From NCBI GenBank assembly GCA_035293945.1, contig DATGLV010000034.1:158189-222188 (forward strand): 64,000 bases of DNA, given 5' to 3'. Position 1 is the first letter of the stretch; each line of letters opens with the position of its first letter. This DNA is from VAZQ01 sp035293945. GTDB lineage: Bacteria; Pseudomonadota; Alphaproteobacteria; Rhizobiales; Xanthobacteraceae. A program made the position numbers and the translations under genes. This document shows positions 29,673 through 41,920 of this stretch, one piece after another. The notes beneath the pieces were generated by a model. The model worked only from the letters and a program-made list of their open reading frames with translations, did no database searches and had not been told where the DNA came from.

Positions 29673-30797
29673 CTAATCGACGGCGGGCGCCAGCGGCGGC
29701 GCGTCCTCGCCCTTGCGCGAGCCGAGAGGCGCCATCTGCCAGAACCGGATCACGCGGGTCGCGGTCGCGAGCGTCAGCCGTTCGAAATTGGAAAAGGCTG
29801 CGTCGAGCCCTTGGCTCGAATTGGGCTTGCGGCCGAGCCGCGCACCGATGATGGCGCGAGCGGTGGGCCATCCCCAGCCGACTGACTTGCAGAGAATGAG
29901 GATCGGGTCCGGCCGCTCGCCGCCCATCAGCCGGTCAACCACGTCGATTGGAACCGCACACAGCTCGGACAAGCCCACGATCATTTCCTCGTATTGGCTG
30001 GCCTTGGCAAACTCGACGATCTTTGCCTCGTTGAGCTCTCCACGCTGACGCAGGCCCGCGATCGTGCGCTGGGCGCTGCTGTAGTCACGCGGCGCCGCCT
30101 TGGTGGCGACCTCCTTGGAGACGCGCGCGAGCACGTTGCGGATCTCGGCCTGGACATCCGGGGTTGCCTGCGCGAACAGCCGCTGCTGCACCACCGCGGT
30201 CGCCTTGAGCAGCAGCGCGCGGAACAGGCTTGGCGGAATGTCGGATCGCCGGCCGACCCGCTCGGCGAGCACATCGTCGCCGTCGGAACGCGCCACCAAC
30301 GCCGAGAAGCCATCGTCGGAGATCTGCGCGCTGCGGTTCCCGGCGACGCTGCGGGCCACTTCGCGGTCGCCGCGCCGAACCAGCACATTCGTCACCGTCT
30401 TGGCGATGCCAGGACGACTCGAAATGGCGAGCAGATGCTCCTGGCCTTTGGTCTCGGCAATCTCCAGGAGGTCGCGCTCGGCCAGGCGCTGCGACTGCCG
30501 CAGCACCGGACCGGCGACCGAGATATCATCGTCGCGGGCAAGCCGCGACATCAAGGCGCCCGGCGCGTTGCCGAGCGGCGCCAGGCGGTGGGACAGTTCC
30601 GCCCGCGCCTTGGTTTCGATCTCGTCAATCAGGAAATTGAAGACGTCATCGAACAATCGCACATGCTCCTCGTTGTAGGCGTCGGCGCCTTCGAGGAACA
30701 AGGCAGTGATGCGGCGGAGCGCCTGCTCTCTGCGCCGCGCGGAGCCGTGCTGGACGATGTCTTCCAATTCCGGGATGAGCGACGGAACAGCCGACAT
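29673..30797 (-). CDS. DUF2336 protein
   Basis: A 374-residue, mostly helical protein of the DUF2336 family, which is widespread in alphaproteobacteria. Repeats of HEAT-like character can be seen (LEDIVQHGSARRREQALRRI, then repeated short helices to about residue 250). Family members have no proven activity. Some occur near signalling genes. No membrane segment or signal peptide is present. The start ATG at 30797 (MSAVPSL) was preferred to an upstream TTG at 30803. Confidence 0.85.
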   Translation of the reverse strand: MSAVPSLIPELEDIVQHGSARRREQALRRITALFLEGADAYNEEHVRLFDDVFNFLIDEIETKARAELSHRLAPLGNAPGALMSRLARDDDISVAGPVLRQSQRLAERDLLEIAETKGQEHLLAISSRPGIAKTVTNVLVRRGDREVARSVAGNRSAQISDDGFSALVARSDGDDVLAERVGRRSDIPPSLFRALLLKATAVVQQRLFAQATPDVQAEIRNVLARVSKEVATKAAPRDYSSAQRTIAGLRQRGELNEAKIVEFAKASQYEEMIVGLSELCAVPIDVVDRLMGGERPDPILILCKSVGWGWPTARAIIGARLGRKPNSSQGLDAAFSNFERLTLATATRVIRFWQMAPLGSRKGEDAPPLAPAVD

Positions 30798-31058
30798 TTG
30801 CAACGCCTATACCCAACGCACTGACGCAATGCAGTCAACGAGGCACGCCTCGCAGCTCCGCCCGAACCTAGTTAGGGAGTCTGAAAGAACAGTTAGTCCG
30901 CTGTGGAACAAGGGCGCCGTGTTTCGGCTCGGCCGCACCACCGATCCCTCGGCAAGCCAGCTGCGCGACAGCCGGCCGGAATACCGGTAAAACCGCTCTC
31001 AAGGACATGACGCCCGGAAAAGGAAGTGTCTCCCCTCATGATTTGCCAATCGCCGGCC

Positions 31059-31086
31059 TTGCGTGCAGGCCGGAAGTCGCTATATT
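31059..31086 (+). promoter_or_regulatory. likely promoter of the rimP leader
   Basis: TTGCGT (31059-31064) and TATATT (31081-31086) are separated by 16 bp, close to the sigma-70 consensus. Transcription would begin near 31092, ahead of the terminator at 31166. This is 330 bp upstream of rimP. Confidence 0.5.
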
Positions 31087-31091
31087 TGCGC

Positions 31092-31196
31092 TGTCTGTGA
31101 TGAGATCGTGACAGATCTTACATAGACATCTCATAACGATCGGATGTGATCCGGTTGGTTTTTGAGAGTGGGTTCCCCCGGGGCCCGCTCTTTTTT
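31092..31196 (+). ncRNA. candidate leader RNA/attenuator of the rimP operon (or a small RNA)
   Basis: About 105 nt between a promoter-like pair and an intrinsic terminator, with no open frame. Internal hairpins include AGATC/GATCT (near 31103-31118) and CGGAT/ATCCG (near 31141-31153). Its place in front of rimP-nusA-infB is where gammaproteobacteria have the rimP-leader motif, but I see no sequence match to that motif and infer only analogy. If read-through is regulated it is an attenuator. If not, it is a free-standing small RNA. Confidence 0.5.
31166..31196 (+). terminator. strong intrinsic terminator upstream of rimP
   Basis: The arms GAGTGGG (31166-31172) and CCCGCTC (31184-31190), with inner CCCC/GGGG pairing, are followed by TTTTTT. 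It points toward rimP, 222 bp before its start. Confidence 0.85.
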
Positions 31197-31260
31197 GTTA
31201 CCTCGATCCATCCGGCTCGCTCGGCCGCGGTTGCCGAATGCCGGCGGCCGGCGGACCCAA

Positions 31261-31286
31261 GAGCACGTGAACTGAGCACGTGAACT
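31261..31286 (+). repeat. 13-bp tandem duplication
   Basis: GAGCACGTGAACT occurs twice without a gap (31261-31273, 31274-31286). It lies between the leader terminator and rimP, in a stretch (31197-31418) that otherwise shows no gene. Confidence 0.85.
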
Positions 31287-31418
31287 GAGGCGATGGGATG
31301 AACAGAGGTCCTGCAATCGGGCCTGAGGCGGCCGGATCGCGCGCCCGGGGCCTCGAAGTTTCCCGGTCGTGATGTGCGGCCAGGTTGGCAAGATTGAAGT
31401 GCGGCTGCGGACGGCGAG

Positions 31419-32084
31419 ATGGCAGAAATCCTCGACCAGCAAGGAGTTTCAGAACCGCGCCTGATCGTGGAGCAGGGGCTTTCGGCGCGGCTTGCCGCGA
31501 TCATCGAGCCGGTGCTCCCCGGCCTGGGGTTTCGCCTGGTGCGAGTGCGCCTATCGAGGGTTTCCGGCTGCACGCTGCAGATCATGGCGGAGCGCCCTGA
31601 CGGGACCATGACGATCGACGATTGCGAAGAGGTCTCGCGCGCGTTATCGCCGGTGCTTGATATTGCCGATCCGCTCGATGTCGCCTACCGGCTGGAAGTC
31701 TCTTCACCCGGCATCGACCGGCCATTGGTGCGGCGATCGGATTTCGAGCGATTTGCCGGTCACCAGATCAAGGTGGAGATGGAAGTTCCGGTCGAAGGCC
31801 GCCGGCGGTTCCGCGGTCAGCTCATCGGGGCGGAAGGCGAGTGCGCCCGCATTCGGCGCGATGCCGCCGCGGCGGAAGAAGTTGAAGTGCTGCTGCGCAT
31901 TGGCGATATGGCGGAGGCGCGGCTCGTTCTTACCGATTCGCTAATCGCGGAATCATTGCGGCGGGGCAAGGCGGCGGAGCGTGCCGCGCGCGAGACGCAG
32001 GATCGCGCGGGAGAGCGCCGCGCGACGGATTTTCAGCCCGTGTCGGCCGAGCGCCGGCGCGCGGCGCAGCATGAGGGAGAGTGA
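31419..32084 (+). CDS. rimP: ribosome maturation factor RimP
   Basis: 30S assembly factor. The RimP N-terminal domain runs through [19 protein letters not shown], and the C-terminal Sm-like domain follows [12 protein letters not shown]. The length is 221 residues, including a basic C-terminal tail of about 40 residues. It is the first gene of the rimP-nusA-ylxR-infB-rbfA-truB-rpsO-pnp set, and nusA starts 3 bp after its stop. Confidence 0.95.
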   Translation: MAEILDQQGVSEPRLIVEQGLSARLAAIIEPVLPGLGFRLVRVRLSRVSGCTLQIMAERPDGTMTIDDCEEVSRALSPVLDIADPLDVAYRLEVSSPGIDRPLVRRSDFERFAGHQIKVEMEVPVEGRRRFRGQLIGAEGECARIRRDAAAAEEVEVLLRIGDMAEARLVLTDSLIAESLRRGKAAERAARETQDRAGERRATDFQPVSAERRRAAQHEGE

Positions 32085-32087
32085 GCG

Positions 32088-33686
32088 ATGGCCGTTAGCG
32101 CCAACCGGCTCGAATTGTTGCAGATTGCCGATGCGGTCGCCCGCGAGAAGGCGATCGACCGCGGCATCGTGATCGCCGCCATGGAAGACGCGATCCAGAA
32201 GGCGGCGCGCTCGCGCTACGGCAGCGAGACCGAGGTCCGCGCCGAGATCAATCCGAAAACCGGCGAGATGCGCTTGTCACGGCTTCTCCTGGTGGTCGAT
32301 CAGGTCGAGAACGACTCGACCCAGATTGCCCTGGTGGATGCCAAGCGCCGCAATCCGGCTGCTCAAGTCGGCGATTTCATCGCCGAGGCGCTGCCGCCGC
32401 TCGAGTACGGACGCATCGCCGCGCAATCGGCCAAGCAGGTGATCGTGCAGAAGGTGCGCGAAGCCGAACGCGATCGTCAGTACCAGGAATACAAGGACCG
32501 CATCGGCGACATCGTCAACGGCATCGTCAAGCGGGTCGAGTACGGGAACGTGGTGGTTGATCTCGGCCGCGGCGAAGCGATCGTGCGGCGCGACGAGCTT
32601 CTGCCGCGTGAGGTGTTCCGCAACGGCGACCGCATTCGCGCCTATATCTACGACGTGCGGCGCGAGCCGCGCGGGCCGCAGATCTTCTTGTCGCGCACGC
32701 ATCCGCAGTTCATGGCCAAGCTGTTTGCCCAAGAGGTGCCGGAAATCTACGACGGGATCGTCGAGGTGAAGGCAGTGGCGCGTGATCCGGGTTCCCGCGC
32801 CAAGATCGCGGTGATCTCGCGCGACTCCTCAGTCGATCCGGTCGGCGCCTGCGTCGGCATGCGCGGCTCGCGCGTGCAGGCGGTGGTGAACGAGCTGCAG
32901 GGCGAGAAGATCGACATCATCCCGTGGACTTCGGACCCGGCCAATTTCGTCGTCAATGCGCTGGCGCCGGCGGAAGTCGCCAAGGTGGTGCTCGATGAGG
33001 AACGGCAGCGGATGGAAGTCGTGGTACCGGATCAGCAGCTCTCGCTCGCCATCGGCCGGCGCGGCCAGAATGTGCGCCTCGCTTCCCAGCTCACCGGCTG
33101 GGACATCGACATCGTGACCGAGCAGGAGGAATCCGAGCACCGTCAGGCGGAGTTCGAGAAGCGCACGCGGCTCTTTATCGATGCTCTCAATGTCGACGAG
33201 GTGGTCGGGCAGTTGCTCGCTTCCGAAGGCTTCAATTCGGTCGAGGAGCTCGCGCTCGTGGATGAGAAGGAGATCGCCGGCATCGAAGGCTTCGACGAGG
33301 ACACCGCGCGCGAGCTGCAGGCGCGTGCCGCCGAATACCTGGCCAAGCTCGATGCCGAGCTCGACACCAAGCGCAAGGAGCTGGGCGTCGAAGATGCAAT
33401 GAAGGAGGTGCCGGGCGTGACCACCGCGATGCTGGTGGCGTTCGGCGAGAACGGCATCAAGACGGTCGAGGATCTGGCCGATTGCGCGACCGACGATCTC
33501 GCCGGCTGGAGCGAGCGCAAGGACGGGGAAACCGTCAAGCATGCCGGTATCCTCGATGACTTGTCGCGCGAGGAAGCCGAGGCGCTGATCATGCAGGCCC
33601 GCGTCAAGATGGGCTGGATCACCGAGGAGGATCTGGCGCCGCCTGCTCCCGAAGCGGAAGCCGCGACCGACGCGGTCGAGGCGTAA
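32088..33686 (+). CDS. nusA: transcription elongation/antitermination factor NusA
   Basis: RNA-polymerase-associated factor controlling pausing and termination. An N-terminal RNAP-binding domain is followed by S1 (about 135-200), two KH domains (the first with [15 protein letters not shown], the second with [13 protein letters not shown]) and two C-terminal acidic helix-hairpin-helix repeats (about 370-500). The length is 532 residues. As NusA can control its own operon, the terminator upstream of rimP is a natural target, but that is inference. Confidence 0.97.
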   Translation: MAVSANRLELLQIADAVAREKAIDRGIVIAAMEDAIQKAARSRYGSETEVRAEINPKTGEMRLSRLLLVVDQVENDSTQIALVDAKRRNPAAQVGDFIAEALPPLEYGRIAAQSAKQVIVQKVREAERDRQYQEYKDRIGDIVNGIVKRVEYGNVVVDLGRGEAIVRRDELLPREVFRNGDRIRAYIYDVRREPRGPQIFLSRTHPQFMAKLFAQEVPEIYDGIVEVKAVARDPGSRAKIAVISRDSSVDPVGACVGMRGSRVQAVVNELQGEKIDIIPWTSDPANFVVNALAPAEVAKVVLDEERQRMEVVVPDQQLSLAIGRRGQNVRLASQLTGWDIDIVTEQEESEHRQAEFEKRTRLFIDALNVDEVVGQLLASEGFNSVEELALVDEKEIAGIEGFDEDTARELQARAAEYLAKLDAELDTKRKELGVEDAMKEVPGVTTAMLVAFGENGIKTVEDLADCATDDLAGWSERKDGETVKHAGILDDLSREEAEALIMQARVKMGWITEEDLAPPAPEAEAATDAVEA

Positions 33687-33701
33687 CCGAGGATCGTCTT
33701 G

Positions 33702-34448
33702 ATGGCGGGACGTGCTGAAGCTCACACGGAGGCGGAGGTGCTCGATGGCGGGCCGCGCAAGACCGCGCCCGGGAGCGCGCGCTATTGCGCCGCGACCGGT
33801 GTGGTGCGCCCCGTTGCCGACATGATCCGCTTTGTGGTGACACCCGACGGAACGCCGGTCGCTGACCTCAAGCGGCGCTTGCCGGGTCGCGGCCTGTGGA
33901 TCACCGCCAGCCGCACGGCGCTACGCAGTGCGGTTGCCCGCAAGATCTTCGGACGCGGCTTTCGGCGCGACGTGCGGCTCGCGCCCGACCTCGTCGAGCA
34001 GACGGAGCGGCTCATCGAGCAATCGGCGCTGGCGGCACTTTCGATGGTCCACAAGGCCGGCAAGGTGGCGATCGGATTTGTCCGCACCGGGGAGGCGATC
34101 GCCCATGAGGACGTTGTGGCGCTCCTGCATGCCGCGGACGCCGCTCCCGACGGTGCCCGCAAGCTCGATGCGGCGCTGTCGCGACGCCACCAGGGTGCAC
34201 CCGGCATTGCGGTGATCGAGACATTTACCTCGGCGCAATTGGATTTGGCCTTGGGACGGTCAAATGTGGTACATGCAGCCCTGCTTGCCGGTCGCGAGAG
34301 CGATACGTTCGTGGCACGTGCCGGGCTCCTGGATCGGTTTCGCGCCGGAGGCCCGGCCGAGCCGAACGATCTAAGACCAGCAGCTTTTTTAAGAACAACA
34401 GCTCGAATACCAGCAGCAGAGACCGAAAAGCAGGATCGGAATGGTTGA
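33702..34448 (+). CDS. YlxR/L7Ae-type RNA-binding protein
   Basis: A 248-residue protein joining an N-terminal YlxR (DUF448) domain (residues about 25-95, with [11 protein letters not shown] and [10 protein letters not shown]) to an L7Ae-like segment (about 105-190, with [15 protein letters not shown]). This fusion is usual between nusA and infB in alphaproteobacteria. It may bind RNA in translation, with no exact role known. The ATG at 33702 is used, and a TTG just before it is ignored. Its end overlaps infB by 8 bp. Confidence 0.9.
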   Translation: MAGRAEAHTEAEVLDGGPRKTAPGSARYCAATGVVRPVADMIRFVVTPDGTPVADLKRRLPGRGLWITASRTALRSAVARKIFGRGFRRDVRLAPDLVEQTERLIEQSALAALSMVHKAGKVAIGFVRTGEAIAHEDVVALLHAADAAPDGARKLDAALSRRHQGAPGIAVIETFTSAQLDLALGRSNVVHAALLAGRESDTFVARAGLLDRFRAGGPAEPNDLRPAAFLRTTARIPAAETEKQDRNG

Positions 34449-37020
34449 ACCGACGAAAAACCCCGGCGATAAGAAGCTCAGCGTCGCCCCCAGCAAGACC
34501 TTGACGCTCAAGCCGCGCGGCGTCGAGCAGGGTGTCGTGCGCCAGAGCTTCAGCCACGGCCGCACCAAGGCGGTGGTCGTGGAAAAGGTGAAGCGCCGCG
34601 TCGGCGGTCCGGTGAAGGGCGAAGCTGCCCCGGAGCCAGCGCCGAGCGGGGCGCGGCAGACCGCACCCACCCGCCCGACTGCTGCAACCGCAGCTGCCAC
34701 GCCGGCCGCTGCGCCGGCACCGAAGCCTTCGGGCGTCGTGCTGCGCACCTTAACCGAAGACGAGCAGAAGGCGCGCGTGCACGCACTCGCGGACGCGCGG
34801 CTGCGCGAGGCCGAGGAACGCAAGATCGCCGAGGAAGAGGCGCAGCTGCGCGCCGCGCGGGAAGCTGCCGAACGCACCGAGCGCGAGGCCGCCGAGGCGC
34901 GCAAGCGCGGCGAGGAAGACCGCCGCCGCCACGACGAAGAAACCAAGCGCAAGGCAGAGCAGGAGGCCAAGAAGCGGTTCGGCGAGGACACGACGACCGC
35001 GGCGGCACGCCCGGCCGCGCGGGCCGCCGCAGTGGTCGAGGCTGACGAGGAGGAAGCTCCGCGCACGCGTCGCGGTGGTGTCGCCCGACCGGCCGCAGCT
35101 CCCAAGCCATCCAAGGGCGGCGGCGAGAAGCGGCGCGGCCGACTGACGGTCGTCACCGCGCTCGACGCCGACGATGTGCGCGAGCGCTCCGTCGCCTCCT
35201 TCCGCCGGCGCGTTCAACGCATGTCCGGCCATCGCGAATCCGAGCCGAAGGAAAAGCTCCTCCGCGAGGTGGTCATCCCGGAGACCATCACCATCCAGGA
35301 GCTCGCCAACCGCATGGCCGAGCGCGCCGTCGACGTCATTCGTCTGTTGATGCGCCAAGGCCAGATGGTGAAGATCACGGACGTGATCGATGCCGACACC
35401 GCGCAACTTCTGGCCGAGGAAATGGGTCATACCGTCAAGCGCGTCGCCGAGTCCGACGTCGAGGAAGGCCTGTTTGACGCAAAGGACGATCAGGCGGCGC
35501 TGGTTCCGCGGCCGCCAGTCGTTACCATCATGGGCCATGTCGACCACGGCAAGACCTCGCTGCTCGACGCGATCCGCTCGACCGAGGTGGCTGCCGGCGA
35601 GGCGGGCGGCATCACCCAGCACATCGGCGCCTATCAGGTGACTGCGCCTTCGGGTCAGAAAATCACCTTCATCGACACTCCGGGCCATGCCGCCTTCACG
35701 GCCATGCGGGCGCGCGGCGCGAAGGTGACCGACATCGTGGTCCTGGTCGTGGCAGCCGATGACGGCGTCATGCCGCAGACGGTCGAAGCGATCCAGCACG
35801 CCAAGGCCGCCAAGGTGCCGATGATCGTGGCCATCAACAAGATCGACAAGCCGGACGCGAAGCCCGACCGCGTGCGCACCGAGCTCCTGCAACACGAGGT
35901 ACAGGTGGAATCGCTCGGCGGCGACGTGCTGGACGTCGAGGTTTCGGCCACCAAGAAGCTCAACCTCGACAAGCTTTTGGAGACGCTCGCCTTGCAGGCG
36001 GAGCTGCTCGAGCTCAAAGCCGATCCCAACCGGCCGGCCGAGGGCACCGTTATCGAGGCCAAGCTCGATCGCGGCCGCGGACCGGTCGCAACCGTGCTGG
36101 TGCAACGCGGCACGCTCAAGGGCGGCGATATCGTGGTGGCGGGGGCCGAGTGGGGACGCGTGCGCGCCCTCATCTCCGACACCGGGCAGGCGCTGACCGC
36201 TGCCGGTCCGTCGATGCCGGTCGAGGTCTTGGGCTTTAACGGCACGCCCGATGCCGGCGACCGGCTGGCTGTGGTCGACAGCGAATCGCGGGCCCGCGAG
36301 GTCACCGACTACCGGGCGCGGCAGAAGCGCGAGAAGCAGGCGGCGCGCGCGACCCACATGCGCGGCTCGCTCGAGCAGATGATGTCGCAGCTCAAGACCG
36401 CCGGCCGCAAGGAGTTCCCGCTGGTGATCAAGGCGGACGTGCAGGGCTCGATCGAAGCCATCACCGGCGCGCTCGAGAAGCTCGGCACGAGCGAGGTCGC
36501 CGCGCGTATCCTCTATGCGGGCGCTGGCGGCATCACCGAATCGGACGTGACGCTCGCCGAAGCGGCAGGCGCCGCCATCATCGGCTTCAACGTGCGCGCC
36601 CATAAGGAAGCGCGGGAAGCGGCCGAGCGCGCCGGCGTCGAAATCCGCTACTACAACATCATCTACGACCTCGTGGACGATGTTAAGAAGGCGATGTCTG
36701 GCCTGCTCGCGCCGACCTTGCGCGAGACCATGCTGGGCAACGCCTCCATCCTGGAGATTTTCAAGGTCTCCAAGGTTGGCAATGTGGCGGGCTGCCGGGT
36801 CACCGACGGCACGGTCGAGCGCGGCGCCAATGTGCGCCTCATCCGCGACAATGTGGTGGTTCACGAAGGCAAGCTGTCGCAGCTCAAGCGCTTCAAGGAC
36901 GACGCCAAGGAAGTGGTGGCCGGGCAGGAATGCGGCATGGCGTTCGAGAATTATCAGGACATGAAGGTCGGCGACGTCATCGAATGCTACCGCGTCGAGA
37001 CCATCCAACGCTCGCTGTAA
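34441..37020 (+). CDS. infB: translation initiation factor IF-2
   Basis: GTPase that places initiator tRNA on the 30S subunit. The N-terminal 230 or so residues are low complexity, with an Ala/Pro section and a long Arg/Glu coiled-coil-like stretch (about 110-185). An IF2_N domain follows, then the G domain with GHVDHGKT at residues 365-372, DTPGHAAF and NKIDKPDA, then domains II-IV. The length is 859. The start overlaps the ylxR end, so translation is coupled. Confidence 0.97.
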   Translation: MVEPTKNPGDKKLSVAPSKTLTLKPRGVEQGVVRQSFSHGRTKAVVVEKVKRRVGGPVKGEAAPEPAPSGARQTAPTRPTAATAAATPAAAPAPKPSGVVLRTLTEDEQKARVHALADARLREAEERKIAEEEAQLRAAREAAERTEREAAEARKRGEEDRRRHDEETKRKAEQEAKKRFGEDTTTAAARPAARAAAVVEADEEEAPRTRRGGVARPAAAPKPSKGGGEKRRGRLTVVTALDADDVRERSVASFRRRVQRMSGHRESEPKEKLLREVVIPETITIQELANRMAERAVDVIRLLMRQGQMVKITDVIDADTAQLLAEEMGHTVKRVAESDVEEGLFDAKDDQAALVPRPPVVTIMGHVDHGKTSLLDAIRSTEVAAGEAGGITQHIGAYQVTAPSGQKITFIDTPGHAAFTAMRARGAKVTDIVVLVVAADDGVMPQTVEAIQHAKAAKVPMIVAINKIDKPDAKPDRVRTELLQHEVQVESLGGDVLDVEVSATKKLNLDKLLETLALQAELLELKADPNRPAEGTVIEAKLDRGRGPVATVLVQRGTLKGGDIVVAGAEWGRVRALISDTGQALTAAGPSMPVEVLGFNGTPDAGDRLAVVDSESRAREVTDYRARQKREKQAARATHMRGSLEQMMSQLKTAGRKEFPLVIKADVQGSIEAITGALEKLGTSEVAARILYAGAGGITESDVTLAEAAGAAIIGFNVRAHKEAREAAERAGVEIRYYNIIYDLVDDVKKAMSGLLAPTLRETMLGNASILEIFKVSKVGNVAGCRVTDGTVERGANVRLIRDNVVVHEGKLSQLKRFKDDAKEVVAGQECGMAFENYQDMKVGDVIECYRVETIQRSL

Positions 37021-37181
37021 GCCGAGGATCCGGAAACGCCTTGTCGCTGCCGATCCCGGCCCATCGACGGGCCACGGTGCGCATTTCGATCGCCCTTGAT
37101 GGATGCGCGGAAGCCGTCTGAACGGGAATTTCTCGGTCAGACGGCGCAGTTCCGGAACGATTTGCGAGAACATTTCGCCCT

Positions 37182-37607
37182 ATGGCCCGCCATCAGAACC
37201 GCAGCGCTCCCAAGTCGGCATCGCAGCGCCAGTTGCGAGTCGGCGAGCTGGTGCGCCACGTCCTCTCCGATATGCTGACACGCGGCGAGGTACACGATCC
37301 GGTGCTGGAGGATCATCTCGTGACAATTCCGGAAGTCCGCATGGCGCCGGACCTGCGGCTTGCCACCATCTACGTGATGCCGCTCGGCGGGCGCGATCAG
37401 GAAGCGGTGCTGGCCGCGCTCGAACGCAACAAGCGCTATCTCCGCGGCGAGATTGCGCATCGCGTTAACCTGAAATTTGCCCCTGAGATTCGTTTTCTCA
37501 TCGACGAGCGATTCGCCGAGGCGGAACGAATCGAGAAGCTTTTGCGAACACCCGCTGTGCAACGCGATCTCTCTCATCCCGACGAAAGTGATGAAGGCGA
37601 TTCGTGA
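37182..37607 (+). CDS. rbfA: 30S ribosome-binding factor RbfA
   Basis: A 141-residue KH-like cold-shock and 16S-maturation factor. [16 protein letters not shown] starts the fold, and [18 protein letters not shown] ends it. A short acidic tail (DESDEGDS) follows. It is 161 bp after infB and 145 bp before truB. The gaps are larger than usual for this operon and hold no gene I can support. Confidence 0.94.
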   Translation: MARHQNRSAPKSASQRQLRVGELVRHVLSDMLTRGEVHDPVLEDHLVTIPEVRMAPDLRLATIYVMPLGGRDQEAVLAALERNKRYLRGEIAHRVNLKFAPEIRFLIDERFAEAERIEKLLRTPAVQRDLSHPDESDEGDS

Positions 37608-37752
37608 TGATGAGTTCAGTCGGTCGTTGGGCGGGCGATGGGGCCTTTGTAATCGAAGGACTGCTCCGCACCGCGTTGCGAGGGATCCGGGTGATCCTCG
37701 GGTTAGTCGTCGCAACTTATGCTTAACGAAGATCAGAGGGTCGCGAATCGAA

Positions 37753-38745
37753 ATGCCTCCTATCACAGCGTCTGCCTGTGACCAGAAGCTTGATCAAATG
37801 ACCGTTGTGGCGCCCGAGCAGAAGCCGGCAAAGCGCATCAAGCGCGAGGTGAACGGCTGGCTGGTGCTCGACAAGCCAGTCGGCATGACCTCGACGCATG
37901 CGGTCAGCGTCGTCAAGCGCCTGTTTTCAGCCAAGCGCGCCGGCCACGCCGGCACGCTCGATCCGCTCGCTTCGGGCCTGCTGCCGATCGCGCTCGGCGA
38001 AGCCACCAAGACCGTTCCGTTCGTCATGGATGGCCGCAAAGCCTATCGTTTCACGGCGCGCTGGGGCGAGGAGCGCGACACCGACGATGCGGAAGGCAAG
38101 GTCGTGGCGTCGAGTGCGGCGCGGCCGACACCGGATCAGGTTCGCGCGCTGCTGCCGCGCTTTACCGGAACCATCGCGCAAGTGCCGCCGCGCTTCTCAG
38201 CGCTCAAGATCGACGGGGAGCGTGCCTATGACTTGGCGCGCGAAGGCCGGGAGGTGGAGCTCGCGCCCCGCCCTGCGGAGATTCATCGCCTCGAGCTCAT
38301 CGACACGCCTGATGCCGACCACACGGTGCTCGAGGCCGAATGCGGCAAGGGCACGTATGTGCGGGCGCTGGCGCGGGATCTCGGACGCGAGCTCGGCTGC
38401 CTCGGACACGTAGTGGTGCTGCGGCGCGCCGCGGTCGGCCCGTTCACCGAGGATTTAGCCGTCACCTTGGAGGCACTCGAAGCGCAAATCGCCCCGGATA
38501 CGGACCATGTGCCGGCGGCCGCGCTTCTGCCGGTCGAAGCCGGCCTTGCGTCCCTGCCGGCCCTGACTGTCAGTCGGGCTGATGCGGGCAGGCTCGCTCG
38601 CGGCCAGGCCGTGCTCTTGCGCGGCCGCGATGCACCCCTCATGGAAGGTTGGGCCGCGCTGTTCTGCAGCGGGGCGCTTTTGGGGCTCGCCGAGATCGCG
38701 GCCGGCGAGCTGCATCCACGGCGCATTTTCAATCTCTCCCGCTAA
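37753..38745 (+). CDS. truB: tRNA pseudouridine(55) synthase
   Basis: Makes psi55 in the T loop of tRNA. The catalytic Asp is D70 in [10 protein letters not shown] (counting from 37753), preceded by [14 protein letters not shown]. The length is 330 residues. The start could also be ATG at 37798 (MTVVAPEQK), and neither has a strong SD. A longer open frame back to 37477 overlaps rbfA in another frame and is spurious. Confidence 0.94.
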   Translation: MPPITASACDQKLDQMTVVAPEQKPAKRIKREVNGWLVLDKPVGMTSTHAVSVVKRLFSAKRAGHAGTLDPLASGLLPIALGEATKTVPFVMDGRKAYRFTARWGEERDTDDAEGKVVASSAARPTPDQVRALLPRFTGTIAQVPPRFSALKIDGERAYDLAREGREVELAPRPAEIHRLELIDTPDADHTVLEAECGKGTYVRALARDLGRELGCLGHVVVLRRAAVGPFTEDLAVTLEALEAQIAPDTDHVPAAALLPVEAGLASLPALTVSRADAGRLARGQAVLLRGRDAPLMEGWAALFCSGALLGLAEIAAGELHPRRIFNLSR

Positions 38746-38984
38746 CTTTCAACCGCGCGTACGGGCCCGTAAATTCCACTGGCATCTGGAGAATTTTTCA
38801 CTATATTGCGCCGCGTTCGCGCGGGCCTATTGCCCGCGCGAGCCTTTATGTCCAAGAGTCAGGGCTTCGAGAATGCGGTAACCATGCTGGACGACATCCC
38901 GGCCCGGCTGCCGCATCAAGGCTTTCCGCAATTCGGCTGGAAGCCGGACAGACAAAAAACCGACAAGCACAGATAGGAGACCCG

Positions 38985-39254
38985 ATGTCGATTACTCCCG
39001 ACCGTAAGGCGGACGTCATCAAGGCTTATGCAACCAAATCCGGCGATACAGGGTCGCCGGAAGTGCAGGTCGCGGTCCTTTCGGAGCGCATCAACAATCT
39101 GACCGAGCACTTCAAGACCCACGTCAAGGACAACCATTCCCGACGTGGATTGCTCAAGCTTGTGTCTCAGCGTCGCCAGCTCCTTGATTATCTCGCTCGC
39201 ACCGATGAAGGACGCTACAAATCATTGATCGAGCGGCTGGGTATCCGCCGCTGA
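38985..39254 (+). CDS. rpsO: 30S ribosomal protein S15
   Basis: An 89-residue S15, beginning [12 protein letters not shown] and ending in [10 protein letters not shown], with the rRNA-binding [11 protein letters not shown] and [10 protein letters not shown] motifs. SD AGGAGA is placed 5 bp before the ATG. The 239 bp upstream contains no gene. A TATATT at about 38810 suggests a separate promoter. It precedes pnp as in E. coli. Confidence 0.97.
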   Translation: MSITPDRKADVIKAYATKSGDTGSPEVQVAVLSERINNLTEHFKTHVKDNHSRRGLLKLVSQRRQLLDYLARTDEGRYKSLIERLGIRR

Positions 39255-39562
39255 GGGCATCGGCGCGTGGCTTTGGCCCGCGCGTTGTGGAGCGTTCCGC
39301 CAATTGCGGGGCGCTGTCGTCCGGCAGCGATGGCGCTGCCGATTTAGGTGACGGGTCGTGTGTAATCCGCCCGTCCATTCACAGGAGGGCCCGAAGGCCA
39401 TGGCAGGATCGCCGGATGCTGCTTCGGTTCGCGACTTGAGCTCGCGCCGCAGCGTCTCGCCGTCTTGCCGATGGCTTTCCGCCCTCCGGCCGCCCCCGCT
39501 CCTCATAGCCCGCACGTGCGGAAGGATCGGGCCGGCGGACAAGCAACATGAAAGACCATCGC
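39255..39562 (+). other. rpsO-pnp intergenic region with hairpin
   Basis: 308 bp without a supported gene. One clear stem, GGCAGCG (39323-39329) with CGCTGCC (39334-39340), has a 4-nt loop and is followed by GATTTAGG, so it is not a classic terminator. In E. coli the matching gap has a terminator and an RNase III site that control pnp. A similar role here is inference. Confidence 0.5.
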
Positions 39563-41725
<2,163 letters not shown>

Positions 41726-41761
41726 GTGTTCCACCGGCACAAGGCCACAATCAATCCAAAG

Positions 41762-41784
41762 GCCGGGGCATCACCCCGGCTTTT
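41762..41784 (+). terminator. rho-independent terminator after pnp
   Basis: The 7-bp arms GCCGGGG (41762-41768) and CCCCGGC (41774-41780) enclose a 5-nt loop and are followed by TTTTCTTCTTTC. It closes the rimP-pnp operon. Confidence 0.85.
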
Positions 41785-41802
41785 CTTCTTTCATGGACGA
41801 CA

Positions 41803-41912
41803 CTTGTCCCGGCCTTTGAGCGGGGACCGTTCCAAGCTTGGCCCTTCGATTATCGGCAGTTGAAATTGAGAGATGGTTGTCTGGAACGGTCCCGGGTCAA
41901 GCCGGGGACAAG
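41803..41912. repeat. long imperfect inverted repeat between pnp and fabI
   Basis: The left arm 41803-41834 begins CTTGTCCCGG and ends ACCGTTCCA. The right arm 41882-41912 begins TGGAACGGTCCC and ends GGGGACAAG. They pair over about 31 bp with a few mismatches around a 47-bp centre. The right arm ends 8 bp from the fabI stop, so the element may also end fabA-fabB-fabI transcripts. Confidence 0.7.
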
Positions 41913-41920
41913 AAGCAGCG

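Noticed and set aside
31092..31196. Signal-recognition-particle RNA or an initiator tRNA upstream of rimP
   Set aside because: The conserved GNAR/GGAA tetraloop region of 4.5S RNA is absent, and no cloverleaf with a T-loop is present, so it is kept as a leader or small-RNA candidate only.
34750..37173. 807-codon open frame on the minus strand opposite infB
   Set aside because: It is the GC-rich antisense shadow of infB, which has all IF-2 motifs. It has no recognisable domain and runs through the whole gene.
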